This document shows, in pieces, positions 23,778-33,100 of a DNA stretch of 39,516 nt. The position numbers were made by a program, and so were the translations under genes. Under the pieces are notes generated by a model. It searched no databases and was not told the origin of the DNA. It worked only from the letters and a program-made list of their open reading frames with translations. Positions within the stretch are counted from its first letter, which is position 1. Every line of letters starts with the position of its first letter. This DNA is from Crocinitomicaceae bacterium. GTDB taxonomy: Bacteria > Bacteroidota > Bacteroidia > Flavobacteriales_D > Crocinitomicaceae. The stretch lies in NCBI GenBank assembly GCA_030830785.1, contig JAURMI010000023.1:1-39516 (forward strand), given 5' to 3'.

Positions 23778-24311
23778 TTATAGACCGCCCAATCCTTTTA
23801 AGGCATCCATTGCATCTTTGGCAGTATTCAAAGCGTCTTCTGCATCTTTATCCATTGGGATATTTTTTAGCAATTCTAAAGATTTCTCATATGCACCAAA
23901 TGCTGTTTTGAGATCTACATTCTTTCCCGATTCCAAAGCGATAGCCAATTTAGTCAGCTCACCGAGTGCTTTCAACTCACCCTTTGCAAAAGTTGATTCT
24001 GTATACGACTTGAGCTCGTCTAATTTGTCTTTCAATTCAGCGGCAGCATCTACTTCACCACTTTTAACTTTGTCAGCATAATCCTCCAACATCGACTTAT
24101 ATTCCTCCATTGCATCTTCTGCAGTACTTAAGGAACTAAAGTCATTAGAATCATCGCTAACTTCTTCCTCTTCTGAATAATCACTGCTCATTTCAGAAAG
24201 TTCCTTTAATTTATCCATAGCATCATCAGCTTCAGATGAGGATCCACCGCAACTTTGCAAGGAGAAAAACATTAAAGAAAAACAAGTTAAGGTAAGCAAG
24301 GTCTTTTTCAT
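23778..24311 (-). CDS. Acidic helical lipoprotein
   Basis: This 177-residue protein has a lipoprotein signal (lipobox 'LQSC', Cys about 21) and a mature part that is very acidic (runs such as 'YSEEEEVSDD'). It is predicted to be nearly all helical, with heptad-like 'DAMDKLKELSEM' and 'ELKDKLDELKSYTE' segments. No domain was recognised. It would sit in the periplasm on a membrane. It converges on the SPFH operon with a shared terminator. Upstream of it (24370-24388) lies a pair of TGATACA boxes like those at the promoter of the HTH-like gene, so the two may be co-regulated; this is inference. Confidence 0.75.
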   Translation of the reverse strand: MKKTLLTLTCFSLMFFSLQSCGGSSSEADDAMDKLKELSEMSSDYSEEEEVSDDSNDFSSLSTAEDAMEEYKSMLEDYADKVKSGEVDAAAELKDKLDELKSYTESTFAKGELKALGELTKLAIALESGKNVDLKTAFGAYEKSLELLKNIPMDKDAEDALNTAKDAMDALKGLGGL

Positions 24312-24369
24312 AATAAATAATTTAAAATGTTGAATAAAAAGTTAATTTACAACAATATTTTGCAATTAT

Positions 24370-24388
24370 TGATACACGCGTGATACAT
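24370..24388. promoter_or_regulatory. Pair of TGATACA(C/T) boxes upstream of the acidic lipoprotein gene
   Basis: TGATACAC (24370-24377) and TGATACAT (24381-24388) are direct repeats with an 11-bp period, the same word and one of the spacings found three times at 20499-20526. They lie about 60 bp before the lipoprotein start (24311) and just after the WYL gene stop. Confidence 0.4.
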
Positions 24389-24395
24389 TTTAATA

Positions 24396-25352
24396 TTATC
24401 TAAGCTCTGAACCAAATTCTCTAAAACGCGACAAAAGCATTGGTAATTCGTAATTGCGATAAATATACAATTCGACAACAATATAATTGGGATTGTCAAC
24501 AACTATACGCTGCGAAGAATGCAAGCGGCGTCCTTTTACATAGGCAATGGCCCAATCAGTAAATTTAAGCCTAATAATTTCTGGGATACTTTCTTTAAAT
24601 CGAGCAATCCCCAAGCAATGTTTGAAATACGTTTTAAGACCTGTTTGATTGGCCAAGAGTATCCAAGAAAAATTCTGTAGATCGCCTTCTGTACCATCCT
24701 CCCTTTCGGCCAATGCTGGAACCACCACGAAGTTTTCAATGAGATCGAAAGCAAAAACTTTAATCGTAGGATTAGGTGCATTATTTTTCTCAGACCACAT
24801 ACAAGCAACTAAATAATAACGCCCCTCATAAAAGCGCACCTGTAAAGGAGCAACAACTTGTAATTTTGACTTATAAGTTCCAAAAGCAGATTGATACAAA
24901 AATTGAATTAAATATTGCCGCTCGATTGCTTGCAGACAAGTTGCCGCTAATTCATATGATTTACCATCGTCATTAAGGGCCGAAAAATTAAAAATCAATT
25001 TATCTTGTAGTATGTTTTCTTTAGAAGTCAATTTAACACCCAATTGATTGGCAATCTGAAAAATCATGCTCTCTTGTACAGCTGATGAAATTTGGGCATC
25101 GGCTGTAGGTAAAAGTTGATAATAATGTTTCTTTGATACCCGTACATGCAAAAGCTTGTGGGTATGAGACTCCCTGACAACTTGCAAATCGGCCTCTAAA
25201 GTCCTACGTGAAATAGTCTTGAGTCCGAGCTGTGGCAAGGTTTCATTGAGATGTTCTTGTATTTGGTTAAATGAAGCCCTCCTAAAGGCTTGTTCCATCA
25301 AGAAATTTAAAATTAATTGAATGCGTTGGCTTTGTGTGGTTAATTGAAGCAT
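24396..25352 (-). CDS. WYL-domain transcriptional regulator
   Basis: This 318-residue protein has an N-terminal winged HTH (about 5-80; 'RIQLILNFLMEQAFRRASFNQIQEHLNE', shown here only in part) and a central WYL domain (about 130-210). The WYL part shows 'AIERQYLIQFLYQSAFG', 'LQVVAPLQVRFYEGRYYLVAC' and 'IKVFAFDLIEN'. A C-terminal WCX-like region ends 'LPMLLSRFREFGSELR'. WYL proteins sense nucleotides or other ligands and regulate DNA-damage, phage-defence or stress genes. ATG 25352 is chosen over the TTG at 25358, because that TTG lies in the -7 element TATATTTG (25363-25356). The start is then 3 bp after the promoter element. A palindrome just upstream is a candidate autoregulatory operator. 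Confidence 0.9.
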   Translation of the reverse strand: MLQLTTQSQRIQLILNFLMEQAFRRASFNQIQEHLNETLPQLGLKTISRRTLEADLQVVRESHTHKLLHVRVSKKHYYQLLPTADAQISSAVQESMIFQIANQLGVKLTSKENILQDKLIFNFSALNDDGKSYELAATCLQAIERQYLIQFLYQSAFGTYKSKLQVVAPLQVRFYEGRYYLVACMWSEKNNAPNPTIKVFAFDLIENFVVVPALAEREDGTEGDLQNFSWILLANQTGLKTYFKHCLGIARFKESIPEIIRLKFTDWAIAYVKGRRLHSSQRIVVDNPNYIVVELYIYRNYELPMLLSRFREFGSELR

Positions 25353-25355
25353 CTT

Positions 25356-25387
25356 CAAATATAACTATTCCGCACAAATATTGCGGA
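25356..25387 (-). promoter_or_regulatory. Promoter and candidate operator of the WYL regulator gene
   Basis: On the minus strand TATATTTG (25363-25356) is an exact -7 match. Just upstream is the inverted repeat TCCGCA (25369-25374) / TGCGGA (25382-25387) with a 7-bp spacer, over the place of the -33 element. A symmetrical site here suggests a dimeric repressor, perhaps the WYL protein itself. Confidence 0.5.
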
Positions 25388-25430
25388 CATATTTTTTTTT
25401 AAAAAAATTTATTGACTCTGTTTTTGGTAT

Positions 25431-25438
25431 TATTTTTG
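25431..25438 (+). promoter_or_regulatory. -7 promoter element of the lipocalin-like lipoprotein gene
   Basis: TATTTTTG fits TAnnTTTG. The surrounding 19 bp (25423-25441) are identical to 18526-18544. It lies 24 bp before the ATG at 25463 and confirms that earlier in-frame starts (TTG 25412) are inside the promoter. Confidence 0.65.
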
Positions 25439-25462
25439 TTTCCAATATATATAATGTACAAA

Positions 25463-25912
25463 ATGAAAAATATTCAACTGGTGACAATAGCGGTATTTTT
25501 ACTATTGTCAAGCTGTACCAAATGGCAAAGCAATCAAAAACAAATCACTAAAATTTCAACAGACGGAACTTGGATAATTTCAAGTTATATCGACGATGGT
25601 AGCGATGAAACAAATGACTACACTTCTTTTGTTTTTGAATTTTTAGAAGACGGCACACTGAATGCCACTGATTTTTTGAGTAGTTCATCTAATGCCTATG
25701 TAGGATCTTGGTCTATTACCGATTCGAATAGCTCCGATGACGACGATAGCCTTCAAGACCTTGATTTCAATATTTTTTTTAGTGGAAACAGCTACCTCGA
25801 GGAGTTATCCGACGACTGGGATATTTTGTCTTATAACGAAACAGAAATAAAACTTATTGATGTATCTGGAGGCAACGGCGGTACAGACTACCTTACGCTC
25901 ACAAAGCACTAA
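25463..25912 (+). CDS. Lipocalin-like lipoprotein
   Basis: Beginning at 25463 gives 149 residues with a lipoprotein signal (lipobox 'LLSSC'). An ATG three codons earlier (25454) is also possible. The mature part starts 'GTWIISSYIDDG' and has 'FVFEFLEDGTLNA', 'GSWSITDSN' and '(E)TEIKLIDV' strands. That is the layout of the lipocalin-like domain (such as Lipocalin_4) common in Bacteroidota lipoproteins, in which G-x-W begins the barrel. It is acidic and Ser/Asp-rich. Ligand and role are unknown. It is divergent from the WYL regulator with about 110 bp between, and its terminator lies inside the 3' end of hemF on the other strand. Confidence 0.75.
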   Translation: MKNIQLVTIAVFLLLSSCTKWQSNQKQITKISTDGTWIISSYIDDGSDETNDYTSFVFEFLEDGTLNATDFLSSSSNAYVGSWSITDSNSSDDDDSLQDLDFNIFFSGNSYLEELSDDWDILSYNETEIKLIDVSGGNGGTDYLTLTKH

Positions 25913-25915
25913 ATA

Positions 25916-26806
25916 TTAACAATAATCGTGAAAATCCCTGAGGAAACTCAGGGTTTTTTGTTCCTCCGAATTGGCATTCGGTTCAAAGTTATACTCCCAA
26001 TTTGCCACAGGCGGCATACTCATGAGAATTGATTCGGTTCGGCCACCAGAGTAAATTCCAAATTTAGTTCCGCGGTCATGCAATAAATTAAACTCAACAT
26101 AACGACCTCTGCGCAGTGCTTGCCAATTCAATTCACCTTTTGTAGGCGCTTGTAAATGACCTCCTTTTAGTTGATCGGCATAGACCTTCGGAAATAAGCG
26201 ACCGAGTTCTTGGCAGAAAGCAAAGAGCTTATCTTTTTTCAGGCCACAACTTTCATCGAGTTGGTCGAAGAATATTCCACCAACCCCTCTTGATTCGCCA
26301 CGATGAGGCAAATAAAAATATTTATCTGCCCATTCTTTAAATTTCCTATAAAAATCTGAATGAAAATCATCACAAACACGCTTTAATGAAAGGTGAAATT
26401 CCTGAGCCTTGGTAAAATTTACAAAATGAGGAGTCAAATCAATACCCCCACCAAACCAAAAGGTTTGGTCTTCCAACTCGAAATAGCGCACATTCATATG
26501 CATAATTGGATGCCTTGGATGCTTGGGATGTAGCACAATAGAAACACCCGTTGCGAAAAAAGATGCACCCTCATGGCCCAACTGATTTTTCATTGCTTCT
26601 GTTATGGGCCCATGCACAGCACTAAATGCTACGCCAGCTTTTTCAAGAACCTTGCCATTCATTAAAGTTCTGGTGTAACCTCCTCCCCCTTCATGGCGCT
26701 CCCAAGCGTCCTCATTAAATGTGGAATTTCCATCAAGCGCTTCTAATTCGCTACAAATATGCAATTGTAATGCACGAAAACCATCAGAAATTTCGTTTCT
26801 ATTCAT
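25916..26806 (-). CDS. hemF: Oxygen-dependent coproporphyrinogen III oxidase
   Basis: HemF converts coproporphyrinogen III to protoporphyrinogen IX, using O2, in heme synthesis; the enzyme is cytoplasmic or membrane-associated. The 296-residue sequence matches the family throughout: 'WERHEGGGGYTRTL', 'GVAFSAVHGPI', 'FATGVSIVLHPKHPRHPIMHMNVRYFE', 'WFGGGIDLTPHF', 'RGVGGIFFDQL', 'RRGRYVEFNLLHDRGTKFGI' and 'GRTESILMSMPPVANWEY' (parts quoted separately). The substrate- and metal-binding His and Asp in 'GIDLTPHF' and the 'HMNVRYFE' strand are intact. The start codon overlaps the stop of the LysM gene by 8 bp, so guaA, the LysM gene and hemF form one operon. The gene's 3' end doubles as a terminator for the opposite-strand gene. 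Confidence 0.97.
   Translation of the reverse strand: MNRNEISDGFRALQLHICSELEALDGNSTFNEDAWERHEGGGGYTRTLMNGKVLEKAGVAFSAVHGPITEAMKNQLGHEGASFFATGVSIVLHPKHPRHPIMHMNVRYFELEDQTFWFGGGIDLTPHFVNFTKAQEFHLSLKRVCDDFHSDFYRKFKEWADKYFYLPHRGESRGVGGIFFDQLDESCGLKKDKLFAFCQELGRLFPKVYADQLKGGHLQAPTKGELNWQALRRGRYVEFNLLHDRGTKFGIYSGGRTESILMSMPPVANWEYNFEPNANSEEQKTLSFLRDFHDYC
25936..25959 (+). terminator. Intrinsic terminator of the lipocalin-like gene, inside the end of hemF
   Basis: CCCTGAG (25936-25942), loop GAAA and CTCAGGG (25947-25953) are followed by six T (25954-25959). It serves the plus-strand lipoprotein gene that stops at 25912. The DNA is also the last codons of hemF (minus strand, stop at 25916). Confidence 0.8.
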
Positions 26807-28505
26807 ATTGCATCAACAATGAATTTTTATACCAAATGACCCTTGCGGCTCTGTTTTCAAGGTGTTTTTCAGCGACATTTAAGTCGAATTGTAAATTACT
26901 AATTAGACCTTCTTGAGCATTTTTATGGCCTAAAAGATACATGCCTGTTTGAAAAAATACATCATAACCCAAACATGCCATTTTAGTAAGATCCGCATTA
27001 TATTTTCGACGATAAACTTTATGGAATGCTATGGTCTGTGGATCTTTATAATTAAAATAACTAGGCATGGCAACGAGAAAGGGTTGATCCATCACCCTTT
27101 TTTCCTTAAGCTCTTTGAAATCGGCCCAATCTTTTTGGCCAGCTATATGGATAGATGAATCTGAAGCAGCTATTGAAAGCAATTTAAGTGCCTTATTAGG
27201 TTCTGTGGTGAAACTAACCAAAAGCAGTGGAGCACCAAATGCTTTAAATTTTTGATAATTGTCTAAAGTCCCTTCGTGTAATTTTACTTTAGACTGAATC
27301 GTAGATTGAGAATTAAAGGCCGATCTAAATTGCATATCTAATTGCAATTCTTTATTTGTTTTACCTGGTATTAAAACAATAGTATGACCTTTAAAATGTT
27401 CATGAATGTACAAAGCCAAATTTTGGGCGAGTACAGATTCGGTAGTGGTATAGGTCATGAAATTAGTCGCCAATTGAACGATATCATCTGGCATTTGTAC
27501 AGGAAATACAACTGGAATTTGTTTGAGCCGAGCAAAATCTGCAACAATACGCGCAGATTCTTTAAATAAAGGTGAAAAAATCAGATCCATGTGCTGCATT
27601 TCGTCCTTTTGCAGCAGCACATCAAGACTTGGCCTTAGGTTTTTTTCATCATAGACAAAGATATTGGCCGATAAACCACGTTGCTCAAGTGAATCAGCTG
27701 AGATTTTCAGACCCATATAAAAATCCAGCGCAGCATTCGAGATAAAACTATTGGAAGTTGCATCCATGTCTAGCTCAAAAGGCAAGAAAACAGCTATATT
27801 GTATACTTCCTTATCGAAAACAGGAAATTGAATGTTATTTTTAATCAAAGGATCAGGCACTTTTTGAATCGAAACATGCTGGAGTTTGTTTTTATTAACT
27901 GGAATAATAATTTGCTGGCCAGCACTTAATTTTGAAGAGTTCAAATGATTGAGCACTAAAAGCGTATTGATTGGCACCATGTATCTTTTTGAGATTGTAT
28001 ACATCGTTTCCTTTCCCGTTACCGTGTGCGTAATTAAGGTATCTGTTAACTTTGGTATCTTGGTAGAAACCTCTTTTATACTAGGATTAGATCTGTTAGA
28101 AACATCAAAAGGCAAAATTTGATGTTCAACATGCAGTGTTTGTCCAATTTTCAAACCATCATTAGCTGTTGGATTCCATGCTTTAAGTGAATCAATTGAT
28201 ACCCCATACATCCGCGAAATTGCATAAAGTGTTTGCTGGGCTTCAACTTGGTGTTGAATTCTCCCCAACCTTACAGGAATTAAAACCTGATTACCCGCCT
28301 GAGGGCCACGTTCTAAACCAGGATTAAAAGTTAAAAGTTCATCAATATCTATCTCCAATAACTTTTGAAGATCGTGAAGTGATTGATTGGTTTGTAATTC
28401 AAATTGATAATATTTTTGCCCATCTCTCTCCACTATTGGTAATGGTTGGCCAGATGAATTGAACAGCCCAAGACTAATAACCAAAATAAACAGCAAATAC
28501 TTCAT
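26799..28505 (-). CDS. LysM-repeat protein with periplasmic-binding-like C-terminal domain
   Basis: This 568-residue protein has a signal peptide (about 1-19, 'LFNSSGQ'), followed by three LysM domains (about 31-78, 84-128 and 159-204). Each has the usual start '..H.V...(Q/E)TLY.IS..Y' and an 'I.I(P)V' end. They bind the glycan of peptidoglycan. The rest (about 220-568) is an ABC-type substrate-binding (Peripla_BP_6/LppC-like) fold, with 'YNIAVFLPFEL', 'AALDFYMGLKISADSLEQ' and 'LIFSPLFKESARIVADFA' segments typical of its first lobe. Relatives include LpoA/LppC-like activators of penicillin-binding proteins, so a cell-wall-linked regulator is plausible; the exact partner is unknown. It lies between guaA (1-bp gap) and hemF (8-bp overlap). 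Confidence 0.88.
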   Translation of the reverse strand: MKYLLFILVISLGLFNSSGQPLPIVERDGQKYYQFELQTNQSLHDLQKLLEIDIDELLTFNPGLERGPQAGNQVLIPVRLGRIQHQVEAQQTLYAISRMYGVSIDSLKAWNPTANDGLKIGQTLHVEHQILPFDVSNRSNPSIKEVSTKIPKLTDTLITHTVTGKETMYTISKRYMVPINTLLVLNHLNSSKLSAGQQIIIPVNKNKLQHVSIQKVPDPLIKNNIQFPVFDKEVYNIAVFLPFELDMDATSNSFISNAALDFYMGLKISADSLEQRGLSANIFVYDEKNLRPSLDVLLQKDEMQHMDLIFSPLFKESARIVADFARLKQIPVVFPVQMPDDIVQLATNFMTYTTTESVLAQNLALYIHEHFKGHTIVLIPGKTNKELQLDMQFRSAFNSQSTIQSKVKLHEGTLDNYQKFKAFGAPLLLVSFTTEPNKALKLLSIAASDSSIHIAGQKDWADFKELKEKRVMDQPFLVAMPSYFNYKDPQTIAFHKVYRRKYNADLTKMACLGYDVFFQTGMYLLGHKNAQEGLISNLQFDLNVAEKHLENRAARVIWYKNSLLMQYE

Positions 28506-28506
28506 A

Positions 28507-30039
28507 TCATTCCCATTCTATTGTTGCAGGTGGCTTTGAACTAATATCATAAGTTACCCTGTTTATTCCACGAACTTGGTTGATAATGCGATTGGAAATT
28601 TTTGCTAAAAAATCGTACGGAAGATGTACCCAGTCTGCGGTCATGCCATCGGTTGAACTGACTGCCCGCAAAGCAACCGCATTTTCATAGGTGCGTTCAT
28701 CGCCCATGACGCCAACCGACTGGATTGGTAAAAAAATCGCACCTGCCTGCCAAACACTTTCATAAAGCCCCTCATCTTTGAGTCCGTTGATGAATATTGC
28801 ATCTACCTCTTGTAAAATTCTGACTTTTTCTTCACTTACCTCGCCTAGTATTCGAATTCCTAGACCCGGACCAGGAAATGGATGCCGGCCCAAAATACGC
28901 GAATCAATTTCTAAGGCATGTCCAATGCGTCTTACTTCGTCCTTGAAAAGTAAGCGCAAAGGCTCTACGATTTTGAGTTGCATGTAATCTGGTAAGCCCC
29001 CGACATTGTGGTGAGATTTGATTGTTTGAGAAGGCCCTCCCGTTGCAGATACAGACTCTATTACATCGGGATAAATCGTCCCTTGAGCCAACCATTTTGC
29101 ATTTTCTACCAATTTAGATTCTTCATCAAAGACATCTACAAATACCTTTCCTATGGCCTTGCGCTTAAGTTCAGGGTCCGAGAGTCCACTTAGTGCAGCA
29201 TAAAATCTTTGAGACGCATCCACACCCTTCACATTTAAACCCATACCTTGATATGAGGACAATACATCTTGAAATTCATTTTTGCGCAGCAAGCCATTAT
29301 CGACAAAAATGCAGTGCAAATTCGCTCCAATGGCTTTGTGCAATAATACGGCTGCAACGGATGAATCTACACCACCAGATAAGCCCAAAATCACCTTGTC
29401 TTGCCCAAGGAGATTTTTGAGTTGTAGCGTCGTTTCATCAATAAATGATTCTGCCGTCCAGTCGCAATTGCACCCACAGACCTCTACAATAAAATTATGG
29501 AGTAATTTTTTTCCTTCAGTGGAATGATACACCTCTGGATGAAATTGAATGCCAAAGGTGGGCTCCCCTTCCACAGCATAACCTGCTACTTTAACATCCT
29601 GTGTTGAACATATGACCGAATAATTTGAAGGTAGAGAATCAATGGTATCTCCATGTGACATCCATACTTGAGAACCTAGAGTTAAGTCTTTAGTTAGGAC
29701 ATTTGAAAAATCAATGAATTCTAAATTAGCCCTGCCATATTCTCTGTTATTTGATGCCAATACCTCACCGCCAAAATAATGCGCTAAATATTGGGCGCCA
29801 AAGCAAACGCCTAACAAGGGCACTTTTCCCTTAATATTGGATAGGTCTGGCTTTGGTGATTGTGATTCACGCACTGAAAATGGACTTCCCGAAAGAATGA
29901 CCCCTTTTACAGAAGAATTAATATCCGGAATCTTATCCCAAGGATGTATTTCACAGTATACATTGAGTTCGCGAATTCTACGCGCTATAAGTTGAGTATA
30001 TTGAGAACCAAAATCTAGAATTATTATGGACTGGTGCAT
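28507..30039 (-). CDS. guaA: GMP synthase (glutamine-hydrolysing)
   Basis: GuaA makes GMP from XMP, ATP and glutamine in purine synthesis. The 510 residues contain the class I glutamine amidotransferase domain (1-190) with nucleophile Cys79 in '[10 protein letters not shown]' and His167/Glu169 in 'FHPEV'. The ATP-pyrophosphatase domain has the PP-loop S-G-G-V-D-S (221-226), and the C-terminal dimerisation domain has '[14 protein letters not shown]' and ends 'KPPATIEWE'. The length is normal for the family. ATG 30037-30039 is the start; the -7 element TATCTTTG (30051-30044) lies just 4 bp before it, which predicts a leaderless mRNA. It is first in an operon with the LysM gene and hemF, and divergent from secA. 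Confidence 0.98.
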   Translation of the reverse strand: MHQSIIILDFGSQYTQLIARRIRELNVYCEIHPWDKIPDINSSVKGVILSGSPFSVRESQSPKPDLSNIKGKVPLLGVCFGAQYLAHYFGGEVLASNNREYGRANLEFIDFSNVLTKDLTLGSQVWMSHGDTIDSLPSNYSVICSTQDVKVAGYAVEGEPTFGIQFHPEVYHSTEGKKLLHNFIVEVCGCNCDWTAESFIDETTLQLKNLLGQDKVILGLSGGVDSSVAAVLLHKAIGANLHCIFVDNGLLRKNEFQDVLSSYQGMGLNVKGVDASQRFYAALSGLSDPELKRKAIGKVFVDVFDEESKLVENAKWLAQGTIYPDVIESVSATGGPSQTIKSHHNVGGLPDYMQLKIVEPLRLLFKDEVRRIGHALEIDSRILGRHPFPGPGLGIRILGEVSEEKVRILQEVDAIFINGLKDEGLYESVWQAGAIFLPIQSVGVMGDERTYENAVALRAVSSTDGMTADWVHLPYDFLAKISNRIINQVRGINRVTYDISSKPPATIEWE

Positions 30040-30043
30040 GCTA

Positions 30044-30051
30044 CAAAGATA
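30044..30051 (-). promoter_or_regulatory. -7 promoter element of guaA
   Basis: The minus strand reads TATCTTTG, an exact TAnnTTTG match 4 bp before the guaA ATG. Transcription should start at or within a few bases of the start codon. No clear -33 TTTG was found. Confidence 0.65.
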
Positions 30052-30067
30052 GTTTAATAAAGAACTA

Positions 30068-30102
30068 TTTGGGTTTAAAATCCATAGAAATCATTAATTT
30101 TG
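30068..30102 (+). promoter_or_regulatory. Promoter of secA
   Basis: TTTG (30068-30071), a 23-bp spacer and TAATTTTG (30095-30102) fit the -33/-7 consensus. Transcription would begin about 15-20 bases before the ATG at 30127. This rules out the in-frame TTG at 30100, which lies within the -7 element. Confidence 0.65.
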
Positions 30103-30126
30103 ACCTTCGCTAAATTGAACAAACAA

Positions 30127-33100
30127 ATGATCGGAGATCTACTCAAATCTATTTTCGGAGATAAAACCGCAAAAGACCGCAAAGAATACTGGCCTTTCGT
30201 AGAAAAAGTAAATGACGCCTGGCAACAAATTCAAAACCTTAATGACGATCAGCTGCGTGCCAAAACACCGGATTTTCAAGCACAAATCCAACAATGTATC
30301 GCACCCCTAGAGGTCGAATTATCGGAGCTACAATTAAAAGCTTCCGATCTTCAAACACCCTTTGAAGAAAAAGAAAAATTATATGATCAAATTGATCAAA
30401 TGGTAAAAACCATTGACCAAAGAATTGAAGAAGAATTGCTCCTTATTTTACCCGAAGCATTTGCCGTTGTAAAAGAAACTGCGCGAAGATGGGCAGAAAA
30501 CGGTCAACTCAATGTTTTGGCATCTGATTTTGATAGAGAATTAGCGGCTACAAGAGATGGTATTCTTATTGAAGGTGATCGGGCAATTTGGCAAAGTGAA
30601 TGGACAGCTGCGGGAAATAAAATTAAATGGGCCATGGTGCATTACGACGTACAACTCATGGGAGGCACCGTATTACACCTTGGAAAAATTTCTGAAATGC
30701 AAACAGGGGAAGGAAAAACATTGGTGGCGACGCTACCCGTTTACCTCAATGCGCTTGCCTCAAAAGGCGTACATGTAGTGACTGTCAATGACTATTTAGC
30801 CAAGCGCGATGCAGAATGGATGGGACCGTTATATGAATTTCACGGCCTTCGTGTAGATTGTATTGACAAACATCAACCCAATTCAAAAAGTCGAAGAGAT
30901 GCTTATTTAGCCGATATCACCTTTGGCACAAATAATGAATTTGGCTTTGACTATCTGCGAGACAACATGGCTGGACACGTTGATGACATTGTTCAAAGAA
31001 AACACCATTTCGCTATTGTCGATGAAGTTGACTCTGTATTAATTGATGACGCTAGAACACCGTTGATTATTGCTGGTCCAACTCCAAAAGGTGACCAACA
31101 TGAATTTCATGAGTTAAAGCCTCGAATAGAACGCGTGGTTGAGGCCCAAAGAGCTTTTGTTCAACAATGTTTAAACGAAGCCAAAAAATTGCTCGTTGTT
31201 ATCAACGAACCAAATGCCGATAAAAACGAACAAAAACGCATGCTAGATGAAGGTGGAATTGCCTTATTGCGTGCTCATCGCGGACTACCAAAACACCGTG
31301 CATTGATAAAGTTTCTATCTGAACCTGGAATAAAAGTGCACCTTCAAAAGACAGAAAATTTTTACATGTCTGAGCAGGGTAAAAACATGAAGAAAATTGA
31401 TAAAGACCTCTTTTTTGTTATAGACGAAAAAAACAATTCAATCGAACTGACAGACAAAGGCATTGATTTGGTTTCAGGCAAAGATGATCGTGATTTCTTT
31501 GTGATGCCCGACATCGGTTCAGAAATTGCAAAAATTCAAAAAGAAAACTTAGACAAAGATGCATACCTTGAACGAAAAGACGCGCTCGTTCGAGATTATG
31601 CCATCAAGTCAGAAAGAATACATTCAGTGAGTCAATTGCTCAGGGCCTATACACTTTTTGAAAAAGAAGTAGAATATGTCATTATGGATGGTAAGGTTAA
31701 AATCGTCGACGAATCAACAGGAAGAATCATGGAGGGTCGCCGATATTCAGATGGCCTCCATCAAGCCATTGAAGCAAAAGAAAATGTAACCGTTGAAGCG
31801 GCAACACAAACTTATGCATCTATTACTCTTCAGAATTACTTTAGAATGTACCATAAATTGGCAGGAATGACAGGGACTGCCGAAACCGAATCAAGAGAAT
31901 TTTGGGATATCTATAAGCTCGACGTGGTGGTGGTACCAACCAACAAACCAATTACTAGAAAAGACCAGGACGATTATGTTTATAAAACCGCAAGAGAAAA
32001 GTACAATGCAATTATTCTTGAAATTGAAGATCTTGTCTCCAAGGGTCGGCCAGTGCTAGTGGGTACAACAACCGTTGAAATTTCAGAGTTGCTATCGAGA
32101 ATGCTTCAGATGAAAAAAATTGGGCATCAAGTACTCAACGCTAAATATCATCAAAAAGAGGCTGAAATTGTTGCAAATGCTGGACTGGCAGGAACAGTAA
32201 CAATTGCCACAAACATGGCAGGTCGCGGTACAGATATTAAACTTGGAGAAGGCGTAAAAGAAGCAGGAGGCCTAGCCATTATTGGTACTGAACGCCATGA
32301 TTCGCGTCGGGTAGACAGACAGCTTCGTGGGCGATCAGGACGTCAAGGAGACCCTGGTTCTTCTCGATTTTTTGTTTCGTTGGAAGATGATCTAATGCGT
32401 AAGTTTGGATCTGAGCGAATTGCAGCTATTATGGATCGCATGGGTCTCAAGGAAGGAGAGGTAATTACTGCCGGTATGGTTTCAAAATCGATAGAACGCG
32501 CCCAGAAAAAAGTTGAGGAAAACAACTTTGGCATGCGTAAAAACTTGCTTGAATATGATGATGTGATGAATGCACAAAGAAAGGCCATTTATCGAAAAAG
32601 ACGCAATGCACTCTATGGCGATAGACTCGATATGGACATCGACAACATGTTTTATGATCTTTGCGAAAACACTGTATCAAAAAACTCAAGATTAACTTAC
32701 CAAGAGTTCTCTATCGAAATATTGCGACTAATTGGAATTGAGACTCCTGTAGATGAAAACCAATACTTGGAATTGGATGCCATTGAACTTTCTAATAAAG
32801 TTTATGCATCCTTAAGAGAGGCTTATGATCGCAAAGGTGAAAAAATTGCTAGACTCGCATATCCTCAAGTAAAACACGTTTTTGAAACCATGTCCGGGCA
32901 ATATAAAAACATTGTTTTTCCGCTGAGTGATGGCAGAAGACAAATGCAATTAATTGTAAATTTAGAAGAAGCATATCAAACAGAAGGACGCGCCATTTCT
33001 AAATACTTCGAACGCAATGTGCTACTGAGTAAAATTGATGATGAATGGAAGGAGCACCTTCGCGAAATGGATGATCTTCGAACGGCTGTCCGCAATGCGC

